Assembly: GCA_011032825.1 (NCBI GenBank)
Contig: JAADJZ010000008.1
Span: 62,001-126,000 of the forward strand
Length of the DNA stretch: 64,000 nucleotides
Direction: 5' to 3'
DNA from: Massariosphaeria phaeospora
Lineage: Eukaryota; Ascomycota; Dothideomycetes; Pleosporales
Shown here: in pieces, positions 1-10,309 of the stretch
Numbering within the stretch: the stretch's first letter is position 1
Layout: every line of letters begins with the position of its first letter
Made by a program: the position numbers and the translations under genes
Notes under the pieces: generated by a model
The model's input: only the letters and a program-made list of their open reading frames with translations
Told to the model about the DNA's origin: nothing
The model's database searches: none

Positions 1-84
1 AGCGTAAGTATACAGCTTTCTTTACTACTACTTTGTATAGTAGCAAATACAAAGCAAGCTTAGAAAGAGTATATAAAGCTATTT

Positions 85-105
85 TGTTCTATCGTAGATA
101 GAACA
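85..105. repeat. Short perfect inverted repeat
   Basis: TGTTCTATC and GATAGAACA surround a 3-base loop. It lies in AT-rich sequence left of the part that aligns with hAT-I copy 2. It could be the end of another insertion or chance. Confidence 0.4.
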
Positions 106-339
106 TACACAAACTAATATACAAAGATTAGTTACTTATGCACTTGTTTTCCCTTTCACACCTATGAACCGACAATTTTAATATTTTATTTTTTTCGTAT
201 TGATAAAAGAGGATTTCTGTACTAAACTAGTATAGTATAGAATATACCTATAGTGTAACTTTGTGTACATAGAAATACCTCGCACTAAACTTTTTTTAAA
301 GTGTATACGGTATTACGAACTGCACTAATAAGATTAACA

Positions 340-1727
340 TTACGGCGAACAATTGCATACGCTGTGCTAGCTATATTATCAACCTCGTTGTTAAAGCAAC
401 GATATACGAGAAAGAAGTAAGCGAGTAAAAACAGCAACTAGCTAAAGCTGCTTCTAGTAAGCAGTTTTAGTTTTAGAGAAACTTTAGTGTTGTTAGCTAG
501 CTTTATAACTTTGTAAATGCAGTGTGTGCATTTTACAAGCGTCGCAAGCTCTTTAACATAGTGCAATTAAAAGTAAACAACAAGCTGCTATACTTATTTA
601 ACACTTTAGAGCTTTGTCAAAATAGTAGCGTTTGCTAGAACAGCGTTTATTTTATGCTTCTTCGCTACTACGAACTTAAAGAACATATTAATTGCTTTAT
701 TCGCTAGCTCGCTAGCTATGAAGCTTTTTGCAACGAGCTCAATTACAGCGCTCTCTACGACACAATTACTAAAAACAACTAGAATAACGTAAAAGATTTT
801 ATTAACTTTTTTAAAGCTCTATACTAGATAACGAAGTAGCTAGAAAGCAACAATAGCAGCAATAGCTTTAGATTACTTTAGCAAACACTACTAAACTTGC
901 AAGCTTTGTAAGTGCACTTTAAAAAAGCTTGCGAGCAGCTTTATAGTAAGTACATAGCTTCTGCGATTGCTCTTAGCTTTAAGAAGCTTAATACTTACTT
1001 TACAACTTTTATTTATAAGCCTAACGTTAGCTACTACACTATTGCTACTGCTTTCAACCTAGCGCTTCGCTTGAACTAGTTTTAAACTTAGTAAAAGCAC
1101 TATTTCTAGTAGGTAACTAAGGCGTAGAAGTTGCTTAAGAAAGTGTTTAATAACTACGTAAAGCAGGACGCTGCAGCTAACAACGACAAGCTTTAAAAAC
1201 TACTTCTATTACGCTGCAAGCTTTTAGCTAACGACTTCTACTTACGAGCTACTACTGTTAACACTTACTTCTTTACTAGCAGCAAAAACAAACAGCAGCG
1301 ACGCTTTAGGCAGGTTAATAAGTACTTTAAAGCACTTTGCGCTAACCTTAATACTACAAACGAAAAAGAAAAACTGCTTTTAAAAGAGCTGTACAAGTAG
1401 TGGCGAGCTTACGGCCGTAACTAGTACCCTATTCTCTTTAAAATAGCTACCGACTACCTCGCTATCCTATCTACGAGCTGCGACTGCGAGCGCGCTTTCA
1501 GCTCTGCGCGACGAACTATTACTAACAACTGAAACAGGCTTAGCAGCAGCACAATCGAGGCACTACAATTGCAGAAAAACTAGGTAAAAAAAGGCGTTGT
1601 AAAAAGCAGTATTACGGAGCTTGCAAAACAGGTAAAGAGCTTCACTAAAACGAGCAATTTTGAATTGATTAATTTCGCCTTGCCCTGCTCTTTCAGCTCC
1701 TCCTAAAACGTCACCCTGAGCCAATAG
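340..1727 (+). pseudogene. hAT-I transposase, C-terminal half, RIP-inactivated
   Basis: Plus-strand remnant of a cut-and-paste hAT transposase. The C-terminal dimerisation domain is clear at about 1450-1600: the run C-D-C-E-R-A-F-S-S-A-R-R is followed by a degenerate N-R-L-S-S-S-T-I-E-A-L-Q-L-Q-K-N. It is interrupted by in-frame TGA and TAG codons where copy 2 has Arg and Trp codons. The frame closes at TAG 1725-1727, the same place as in copy 2. No intact frame longer than the dimerisation region survives. Confidence 0.75.
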
Positions 1728-1888
1728 GCGGCCCGTGCCACCTACGGCAGTACCTACGGCAGTACCTACGGTTACGACAGCCTTCCATACCCAAACCTTC
1801 ACCACCGTACGTAGCGTAGGCCCAATCGGGCCGTAGCGTAGGCTGACTACCCCACTAGTAGCCGTACTACGGACTGCTGGCCACGCTG

Positions 1889-4096
1889 TTCAATGCCATC
1901 GCATCTCGTCTAATCTCATAGCCATCACCGAACTCCTTGATTGATAACGATCATGTGCCCTAGGGGTTCTTTCCGTCTCTAGTTCCTGAACGACAAGGCT
2001 AAAATCTTCAATTTTCGCCGAAGACGCGGTCCATGGCCGTGCTGGCTTCGTCGATAACAGCTACGACTGGGCAGTCTTCTACGGTGTCAAAATAGGTCGC
2101 TTCGTTGAAGGTGTGGACCAAGACGCTACTATCAGACGAAGGCGGTGTTCTAAACAGGGGTGCGTGAAGGTAGAGACGACGCAGCTTTGTTGCCACCCCA
2201 TTGCTCTGAAATCTTCATAAACATTCACCAGCTTTTCGAAACTGAAGCTCCTGCGTATACTGTACGCAAAGGCCTCAAGCGCTTCAAAATAAGCAGTATC
2301 TGGACGACGCCCCTGGCTAAATCGCCATGGTGCGCGCCATAGCCTCCAATGATTTCCAGCACATCCTTGCGTTCGCCAAAGACATTCGTCTTCCTCGTCA
2401 AGTAGATTACGACGAGGTCGCACCCTGTTCAGCGAAGGCGGCTGGCGTTGCACCGTCTCCGTTTTCCGTCCCCGCACACTGTACTGCTGCTTCTACGCCA
2501 GATGGCACGGAATAAGCGAGCTCTCATACAGCGAGGCCGCGATGCTGGCAGGAACGAAAGAGGACTCTAGACAAATGTGCCGCAGCTATCAAAAGGGCTC
2601 AGTCTCTCGTCCGCAGCATCAACTTTATCAATCTTTACTTCTAACGCCTGCTATACCGTCGCCTCCCAGATCTTTATCCATACAGAAGCCAGCACAGTAG
2701 CTGAGGATATCGTCACCGGTGCGAGGAATTCGAACAGTAGTGTACTCTTTGCTGATCTCCGCTCCGGGGGTTCAAGGACTCGACGCAGGAAGCCGAGTGA
2801 GCATCGGGCGTGGGCTTACGGCTTTCGTTCTTCTCAGAAGAGGGACAATACATTAAAATTTCTTGAATAGACGCAAAGAGAATGTTCAACGTCCGCCCTT
2901 GCATGAGCTCGCCGAATCCTCTTGATCTTGGTGTGGATTGGTTTCCAGCGGAGTTACATCACGATGCCAGTTTGCCACAAATCGGTTAGATGGTAGTCTT
3001 CTATCTATAAGCGTCAGCAGGTTGCACACGATCGATTCGTGTGGAGAATTTCCACGGCGTGCCCAGAAAGGCCCTTTGGAGTCAGCGACGACGGACTCTC
3101 TTTTTCAGGAATAGAGTGAGCGGAACAGTGCTGTAGGGTAGGTGCAAGGTGTAAACTCAGAATATGTGCGTCTAAAGAAGATTGTAGTAGGGCCCCATGT
3201 CCACCAAATATTGACGTTGAGCGATTGGTTGAGAGACGACCGGCTTCCTCTAGTGGCGATAGCTTTGATGTATTTGGGATGAGCCCCGGTCTCGTCGATA
3301 GCTTCAAGTACGGCAATCATAGTTTCACAGTAGAACCCGATCTAATCAGTGTCGCGAAGGCACTTGCAGAACCGGTGCCCGAGTCCCGATATCGAAAGTA
3401 CATAAGAAAAACATAGATAGGCGAGGACTCAGCATACGACTGACGTGCCGACGAACTGCGTACAGGTGGTCCCAACGAAGATTATGTAAAAACTTACTAT
3501 TAGTGTAAATTTGAAGCTATTCCTAGGAGGCCTCGGGACGGCTTTCACATTGAAAATAACAACGTCGATCAAACGCGATACCAAACGCACCAAACCCACA
3601 GAACAGCCCTCCAACACCGCCCTCGAGGAGCTGACGAATCGGCTCAATAGCCTCAGGAACGCGCTTCTCTTTCACAGTCGACCGATGCTGCCCCTCGACT
3701 GGACGGCAGCGGGCCGAGAAGCTTCGTCGACGCTATGTGTATGCAGCTCATGTCGAGAGACGCAGAGCCCGTCATGAATGTGCCCCAGACCAGCGCTCTG
3801 TATTCTGGCTCCCATCACGAGCTGGCTGAGGGACGTGTATCATGCCACCCCGTCCATCCCGGCACAAGTCATGCCGGCTTTCGAAACCCCGCTTCCCGCT
3901 CCCCAGGAGCTTCACCGGTTCCTGGTAGGATTACGACTAGCTCAGGTCGTGGGTAAGAGTGTTCGTGGATTCAGAACGAGATTGCGAAGATGTCAACACA
4001 ATGCAGTGTATTGATTCTCAAAATGCTGTAACAGAACGGCGTTCGCCCATTACTCGTAGCTAACTCCCTCTAATTTTCCGATGATCTTGGTTGTAG
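1889..4096. other. Unassigned normal-composition DNA
   Basis: No gene is supported. Several short overlapping frames occur on both strands without recognisable motifs, consistent splice sites or start contexts. A minus-strand frame at 2008-2196 and one at 3105-3320 start with ATG and look slightly protein-like, but nothing identifies them. They may be worn fragments of an old gene. Confidence 0.5.
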
Positions 4097-4266
4097 GTTG
4101 TGAAGCTGTCTGGTGAGGTACGATGTTCGGGATGACAACGCGGCGTGGGGAATATGCAACGGTCTCCTGAGTGGGCAGTAAGTTGTGAAGCTGTCTGGTG
4201 AGGTACGATGTTCGGGATGACAACGCGGCGTGGGGAATATGCAACGGTCTCCTGAGTGGGCAGTAA
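4097..4266. repeat. Perfect 85-bp tandem duplication, two copies
   Basis: Copy 1 spans 4097-4181 and copy 2 spans 4182-4266. They are identical by eye, each beginning GTTGTGAAGCTGTCTGG and ending GGGCAGTAA. Identity of adjacent copies implies a recent duplication. No coding role is visible. Confidence 0.9.
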
Positions 4267-6668
4267 GTAGAGGTCTCGATTCATGTTTCTCTGGAGAATT
4301 GATACAAGCTATCAAAACTGTCCGTCATCATGGTGTGCACACTGCGCAATTGTAAGGTTGGGACCACTAATAGAACAGGAAATATCCAAATTAGGAGATT
4401 AGGGCGGACAGCAGGCGCACCACCAGGTGCGCAAGTGAACGTGAAAACGGGAAGGATGAAATCGCGTATGATATTCCTGCGCACTCAGCAGCTATTTCAA
4501 ATAGTGATAGCAACCCCAGGTGCCAAATGCGGCGTGCGCTTCCCCCTGGGTGGCCTTCAACGCATCGGCCTCAGAAATGGATGGCAGAGAGCCTGGGCGT
4601 CGTCGAGACCATGCGTCGGGATGAGGGGGGCCAGACCAGCGGAGAGACTAAGGCCTGGTCAGCGTTATGATGAGCCAGTTGATTTGGTGTTGTTGGAAGG
4701 TATCGCGAGCGAGGTGGAGCTTCTCCACTTCGGCGACGCAATGAGGGCCGACAAAGGCTCTTCCTTGACCGACCGAAAGCGCAAAATGGGCCGTCATTGA
4801 GTGCGATTTACATTGTGAACGACCCATCAGCATGGCGGAGTTTACGTCGGATTAGAGGGAGTGAGGCGCGATCGTGGAGTCAAAGTCAAACGCACGATTG
4901 ATCTGCGCGTACTGGTTTTGGTAATGGCAGCCTAAGAGTCCACCGCGGCAAGTACAGTTCCAGATGCGCTATCGGCACAGTGATTCTAAGACAGTCTAAC
5001 AGCCAGCCAGCGGCAGGCTTAGGGGAGATGATTGAGCTGGAAGCCGCTTCTCTTCTTCCCAGGGTTCCTAAGGGAGTAAGAATCCAAGATTGTGACCTGA
5101 CCGCTGATGCGCCGGCTGTTGATGTCACGGTCTCCGGTTTCCAGGGAGTATTAAGCCGTGATGCCCACCCATCATTTTGCATTGCACCACACCGCTGAAT
5201 GAGGTACGACGTACGAAACCGAGAGCAGAAGAATCGCTAGTGATCAGAAGACAGGCGGTGGCGCGGGGGCGACGATGCGCATCGCAACGAGAAGAGAGTG
5301 AGCCATGGTCGAGCAGAGGCGAACCTACAACCGCATCGCCAGGTGCCTGTCTGTGATGTCAGCAATCTCTATGGTGACGGCCTTCGACACGCCGTGGCAG
5401 GGTGACGGAAGGTCCAGACCGATTGGCCGGTGGGAACTCTTCCCAAGAGGCACTCCCTCGTGGGTGCACTGCCCCTCAGGCAAGGCCACGCTGTCGCCCT
5501 GCTTCCCGTCGCGCAGCAGTGTGTGCCCATTATAGCCCTCCCTGCATCTGCAAAGCCAAAGCCAGCGATGGCGCTGGCGCCTCTTGATGCGATTTCTTCA
5601 AATCCAGTGGAGCTGTCGTCAGACTGAAGCTGCGAATTTACGCAGCCGACGTAGAAGGTGAGGTGTATTAGTTTGTAGGCAAGAAGGTGTAGGTGGTGAA
5701 GAGGCTCAATGAGGCTCGTCGCAAAGAACTTGAGCTTTGCGCAAAACTTGTCGGTGGTGAAGAGGGATCGGGGCGGGACGTGGAGTCAGGGTATGTCTGG
5801 TTTCAGCGGGTTAGCTCAAGTGATATTACGGACATGTCGACAGCAATCAGCTTACTGATTCCCGACATGCAGCTGCAGAGCTATGGTTCACTCACCACTC
5901 GTAGCAAACTCCCTATAACTATTCCTCAATCTAGGTTGACATTGCGCAGCGCAAATGACCACGACGTTGTGCCTCGCGAAAACGGCAAGGACACTGGCAG
6001 CAGAGCATCCCGCGCGGGGTATCGTCGCGCAGTGTGTCGGAAACAAGTCGGTGAGTCAAAGTCAGACGCACACTCGATGGGCGCGTGCTGGTTCTGGTCA
6101 GTGCAGCTTCCCTCGCAGGGTGGGTAAAATCGCAGCGAGAAGGGAATGGACGAGGGTCGAGGGTCGAGGGAACGCACTCACCCGTAGGTGCATTGCCGCT
6201 CACGCAGAGGCCCGCTGTCGTCGTCCTGCGTCCTGCCGTGCGCCGTGCGCCTTGCGCCTGAGAAAGTTGTCAAGAGCGTTGCGAAAACCTTCTCTGCGGA
6301 GAGCCCGCATGTCCACAGAGTATCCCTTTCTGCATCTGCAAAGCCGAAAGCTCTGGATGCGAGTCCACAGTTCATCAACCGCTCGTCCCTTGCCCCTTGC
6401 GCGACGGGCAGCCGCGTTGTACCTCGCGAATCGATGGCGGTTTGCTTTGCCGAGGGTTTTCGGGAAGCCGCATAGCAGGGAGACGCGTCGTCTGTTCGAG
6501 TTCGTCGTCTGTTCGAGGTCGCCGTGGCGGTCGAGGTCGAGGCGGCTGGCCAGCGCGGGCGGTTCAGGGCGGCCGTGGCATTTCGACCATCATCAGTGAG
6601 CTGGCACGTAGGGCCATCATCGAGGTGCGCTGGCACGTAGGGCGAGCAGGAGGCGGTGCCGTGTGTAC
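4267..6668. other. Unassigned DNA with a diverged internal duplication
   Basis: No gene is supported, although long open frames occur on both strands by composition. Pieces of 4030-5600 recur in the same order in 5880-6360, for example the stretch around 4050 and 5900 (ACTCGTAG..AACTCCCT), the stretch GAGTCAAAGTCA at 4877 and 6055, and TGCATCTGCAAAGCC at 5545 and 6332. This points to an old segmental duplication directly upstream of the PD-(D/E)XK gene. Confidence 0.5.
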
Positions 6669-6702
6669 GTGTAGGTGTAGGTGTAGGTGTTGGTGTTGGT
6701 GC
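6669..6702. repeat. Hexanucleotide microsatellite
   Basis: GTGTAG units followed by GTGTTG units. It lies about 190 bases upstream of the PD-(D/E)XK start codon and is in frame with it, but belongs to the probable 5' flank. Confidence 0.8.
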
Positions 6703-6739
6703 TCGAGCTGGAGGCGGCAGAAAAAGGGCGCCGTCACTG

Positions 6740-6886
6740 ACTAAGGCTTGCGTTCCTGCCCCGCCGCGTCCAACATCAACATCAACAAACGCTCTCTCAC
6801 CCTCATCCCCCTCACCTCGACGAACGCACCCGCTCCCCCTCACTGCCACAAACGCACACCTCAGCAAAACTCCCCCCGCCGTCCCC
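6740..6886 (+). promoter_or_regulatory. CT-rich 5' flank of the PD-(D/E)XK gene
   Basis: The 150 bases before the start codon are pyrimidine-rich on the plus strand, with many CCCCTC and CCCCGCC runs and a CAGCAAAAC motif. This is typical of fungal core promoters and 5' leaders. No TATA box was recognised. The assignment is by composition and position only. Confidence 0.4.
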
Positions 6887-8592
6887 ATGCCTTCTTCCTC
6901 CACCGTCAACGTCGAGAGGCTCGCCTGTCCACCAACCCCTCCGCCCAGATTCGACAAATTCGACGTCGCCGTCATCCACGGCTGGCTCGCCTGCCATCCA
7001 CCCTCACCGCCGCTGCCGGAACCGTCGCCGGACCCGTCCCCTGAGTCGTCGCCGGACTTCTCGCCTGCGCGCGCCTGCAGCCCGTCGCCCTCTCCAGCGT
7101 ACCGCTCACGGGCCATTCCACTCTTATCACGGCCCACTCCAGCTTCACCCTCACGGCCCAAGCGACGTCAACCGCTTCAGGCCATCATGTCGAATAATCA
7201 GCGGCCCAAGAGGAACGTGCGCGAACAGAGTTACAAAGAGCCGGGGCCACTCATATTCGACAACCCGAACGAGCACGAGAACGCCAAAAAGGGTAAAATG
7301 ACGTCCGGCCAGACGCGGCAAGGTGGTGGCTCCCCTACGAAGGGGTCGCCCTCTAAAAAGTCCGGTTCCCTCGTCAATGATTACACTGAAGCGATTACCG
7401 AGCGTATGGACAATATCAACCCATTTGCCAACGCCCCCTCACTCCCCCACTCCTCTGGCATTGGCGGCAGTGGATCTTCAGTTCCAAACAACTCAGGCGG
7501 GTCTGGAAATGGCTCCAAACGCCCCTCGAGTCCCGTCAGGACGACTGATGACTTGAGGTTACTAAACAAGCCGGTCAACCAGAAGCAGTTGGCCAATTAC
7601 AGAAATTACCTGCCAGCGGATGCACTGGGGCTCATAAGGGATGTGGAAAACTTATGCCTCAACATAGGCATTCTACCGTCCAAACTCAAGGTACCTTCAT
7701 CGACTTGACAGAGATGCCAAAGCTAATCAATTGTACAGGAGCTCCGCCCCGACATGGCCATCCCTTCTCACATGCGATGCGACACAGCTCGTGACGATTT
7801 CGACCTCAAAGTCGAAGTCATGGCAATGGAGAAAGTGGTAGATACGGCTTTTGGCCTGAAAAAGTGCCATGAGGCACACTGGTCCGACTCGGTAGTGAGC
7901 CCCGTCTTGAAAGAAGCCTTTCGGGCCCAGCTACATATGGACTCTCATTATATGTAAATACTCCTACCGCCCATGCACCACCGGAGTCGCTAACTGTGCC
8001 TTTAGACCACACGTCCATCCTATCATCGCACTGCTGCCCTCGATCGGCCAATACAACTCTGAGAAAAAAATGATCGACTTTGTTGGCTGCCTCATTCCAC
8101 AATCTGTCCCCGACGACACATTTTCCGCTTGGATGAGAGAGCAGCCTCACTACTTGCGGACCGTTAATCAGACGTCATACCCGCCAATATCCCGGACCCC
8201 TACGGTTATCTCTATTGAGGTCAAGCTTGATGGAGACGAAGATGAAGCCTTAATGCAACTCGGCGTCTGGCTAAGCTCATGGCATAACCGCGTCGGCCTG
8301 CTCCAGAAAAACGGGCCAGTTATCAGCCTGCCAGCCATTATTGTGCTGCGTCACGAGTGGACCCTGTACCTGGCCGTAGACGTAGGCAAGAGTATCGTAT
8401 GTACACTTGCTTCTTTTTTCTTAGCCCTGCTAACTGGAACAGGACCTCGTGTATATTGCGGACATAGGCAACACTAGGTCGCTAGAAGGAACGTACCGCC
8501 TCCTAGCTGTCCTCCGGCGAATCGGCGACTGGAGTTTGACCACATTCAATCCCTGGTTCAAGCATACGTTTCTTGGTCTTAAGGAGGAGTAG
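6887..8592 (+). CDS. PD-(D/E)XK nuclease-like protein, four exons
   Basis: Exons 6887-7690, 7739-7953, 8006-8396 and 8443-8592 give 519 residues without a stop. The three introns are 48, 52 and 46 bases with GT-AG ends and CTAAC-like branch sites; the phases match. Residues 1-200 are low-complexity Pro/Ser-rich with a basic P-K-R-R patch; the segment before 'WL' near residue 40 resembles the N-terminus of this fungal family. The conserved core starts at E-L-R-P-D-M-A-I-P-S-H-M-R (exon 2). Likely catalytic residues are D364 (M-I-D-F), E411 and K413 (S-I-E-V-K), with Q424 in M-Q-L-G-V-W. The family is common and often multicopy in ascomycete genomes, and its function is not established; nuclease activity is inferred from the motif. 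The start at 6887 was chosen because it keeps the family N-terminus; the frame is open further upstream but repetitive. It is the only clearly intact multi-exon gene here. Confidence 0.82.
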
Positions 8593-8699
8593 AGGGGCTG
8601 GCGGCTCGTACACTAGGTTTCAGAAGGTGTGCAATCGTTTGGGGGACACAGCGTGGAAATAGGCGTAGGGGTTCTGGAGGAGTTTAGTCGTGTTTCCCG

Positions 8700-8928
8700 C
8701 GATGGGCGACAGACCGGCCGTGTAGAATTGAGCGATGGACTTTGGAGATTCAACGACACAAGGTGTAATATAGAGCGATGGATTTTAGAGATTCGGCGAC
8801 ACAACGTGTAGTATAGAGCGATGGACTTTGGAGATTCGGCAAGGCGACAGACCTTGTAATATAGAGCGATGGACTTTGGAAATTCGGCGACACAACGTGT
8901 AGTATAGAGCGATGGATTTTGGAATCAG
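8700..8928. repeat. 43-bp minisatellite, about five units
   Basis: Units begin GAGCGATGGA(C/T)TTTGG near 8730, 8773, 8816, 8864 and 8907. Spacing is 43 bases except one unit of 48, which carries a 5-base insertion. It starts about 110 bases after the PD-(D/E)XK stop codon and may lie in its 3' untranslated or downstream region. Confidence 0.9.
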
Positions 8929-9757
8929 CATGAATGCTTCTTGTACACCAGCGGCCAATGCTATTGATCGAACACTCTTTACGCTCTCGTTTCCACGAAG
9001 CAAATGTGACTGCGGCTGAGCGAGCCTCCAATCCTCCCCCGGCCTGGCCGCTACACGCTGATTAAGTGAATAAACCATGTGCTGCGCGTCTTTACCTAGC
9101 TGACTGAGCAACACCACGGGCGGGCAATGTATCTGTATCAAACACGCTTTATGTTGGGACAACAGCGAGATTAGATGGGCGAGTTGAGTTGAGTTCATGA
9201 ATGCGATCGATGCGCCAAGTGGCAACGCAATAGGACATAAAGAGTCGAAATTCATTCACATGGATCTGACGCTGATGAAGCGCGAGAGAGAAGGCGTTTC
9301 TGTTTCTACGGGCGGGCACTGGATGGAGAAGGACTCTGTACTGTGTCGCAATCGGAACCGAGGTGAGCATGAACGAGCAGGTAGATGGGCGAGATGAGTT
9401 GCTGCAGCTTTCGTTGCACACATTGCACTTCACCTTCTCTCTCTTCCTCCAAAGACGCATTGTTTCATGTCCACGGCACCGCAGAGTGCCAGTGTCAGGT
9501 CGCCGAGCTGAGCTGAGCTCAGCTGGATGGAGGTTCGGCGATTGGAGCGTGGCAGCGCAGGCGAGTCGATCAATCGGGATTTGAACAAGTTTGCATCGGA
9601 TTTGAACGGAGCGGTCGTTTTGGCGCCCCGGGTGAGTATTCGAACAGTACTCGAGTCGCCACGGCCTATCGTAACATCGATCGTAGGGGTCTACGAACTT
9701 CTCGTAACCAAACGTTCACTATATTGATCGTTGTTAGTCCCCCCTGTGGCTATCTAT
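8929..9757. other. Unassigned DNA
   Basis: No supported gene. Contains small simple repeats such as GAGTTGAGTTGAG near 9181 and GAGCTGAGCTGAGCTCAGCTGG near 9510. Confidence 0.5.
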
Positions 9758-10309
9758 CTATTTATCAGGGAACTGGGTTGGGTCCCATGAGCCATCGCCC
9801 CTGCCCCTGCCCCTGCCCCTCTGATAGTAATCGGCCACGGTGGCCTGGACGCGGGAGCTCAGGTTGTGCCAGAGAAGGGCATACTGGTGCTGACTGTTGC
9901 TGATGAACTCGAGGTCTTGATGAAGCTTGTGGGCGATGCTAAGTTGCCGGGCCCTGAAGTTCTTCTTGTTGCAGTCAAAGGGCTCCCTGGTTGGGATCGT
10001 GGCGGGAGCTAACCTTAGGGCTTGTAGAGAGAGAGACCTCGGAGAGGGGTGGCGAGTACGCGCGTGAGACTGCGTGGCTACATAGCCAGGTCGAGATTTG
10101 AGGTTGCGATGTTGCGATGTGAACCTTTGAGGGAACGCGATACCGCGAGGGCTCGAGGGCTCAAACGGTGAGGTTGTTGCTTGCGGAGCGCGAATGTGTG
10201 CAAACTTGCGAGAGGGGATGATTGATCGTTGACTCTTTGAGATTGAGATCGTGGTTTCATCGCCGACATCATCGCAGAGGGAAGCCGCTTCCTCTTGACG
10301 ACTTTTCAC
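9758..10309 (-). CDS. Possible terminal exon of an unrecognised gene
   Basis: An open minus-strand frame of 183 codons without an ATG, so if real it is a last exon. Its final 65 residues look protein-like: a charged helix-rich stretch (A-R-Q-L-S-I-A-H-K-L-H-Q-D-L-E-F) followed by R-G-R-G-R-G-R-G encoded by a CCCCTG repeat at 9797-9823. No domain was recognised, and no convincing upstream exon or splice site was found. The first half is Ser/Pro/Arg-rich and may be read through non-coding sequence. Confidence 0.3.
   Translation of the reverse strand: MKSRQEEAASLCDDVGDETTISISKSQRSIIPSRKFAHIRAPQATTSPFEPSSPRGIAFPQRFTSQHRNLKSRPGYVATQSHARTRHPSPRSLSLQALRLAPATIPTREPFDCNKKNFRARQLSIAHKLHQDLEFISNSQHQYALLWHNLSSRVQATVADYYQRGRGRGRGDGSWDPTQFPDK

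Larger units (their letters stand above)
1..1888 (+). mobile_element. hAT-I transposon, copy 1, left part missing
   Basis: This is the right-hand part of a hAT DNA transposon, cut by the window start. Sequence recognisably shared with hAT-I copy 2 (18843-22003, opposite strand) begins near 335; the first 330 bases do not align by eye. The right end is a terminal inverted repeat ending GGCCAC-GCTG at 1888, the reverse complement of the CAGCGTGGCC start of copy 2. The 8 bases that follow (TTCAATGC) would be the target duplication, but the partner lies outside the window. Bases 335-1560 are strongly AT-shifted by C-to-T/G-to-A changes, while the last 300 or so are nearly unmutated. Confidence 0.8.

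Noticed and set aside
3225..3416. A plus-strand frame with V-E-P-D-L-I-S-V-A-K-A-L-A resembling class III aminotransferases.
   Set aside because: The neighbouring motifs of that family are missing and a similarly open ATG frame lies on the other strand.
5955..6599. A 214-codon plus-strand frame and a 327-codon minus-strand frame (6178-7161).
   Set aside because: They overlap each other and the PD-(D/E)XK gene, have repetitive Arg/Ser/Gly/Thr composition and no domain; they are compositional shadows.
6656..6886. An upstream extension of the PD-(D/E)XK frame.
   Set aside because: It consists of a translated hexanucleotide repeat and Pro/Ser-rich flank; the ATG at 6887 gives the family-like N-terminus.
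8700..8928. Regularly spaced repeats considered as a CRISPR array.
   Set aside because: Units are directly adjacent 43-base tandem copies without unique spacers, in a fungal genome.
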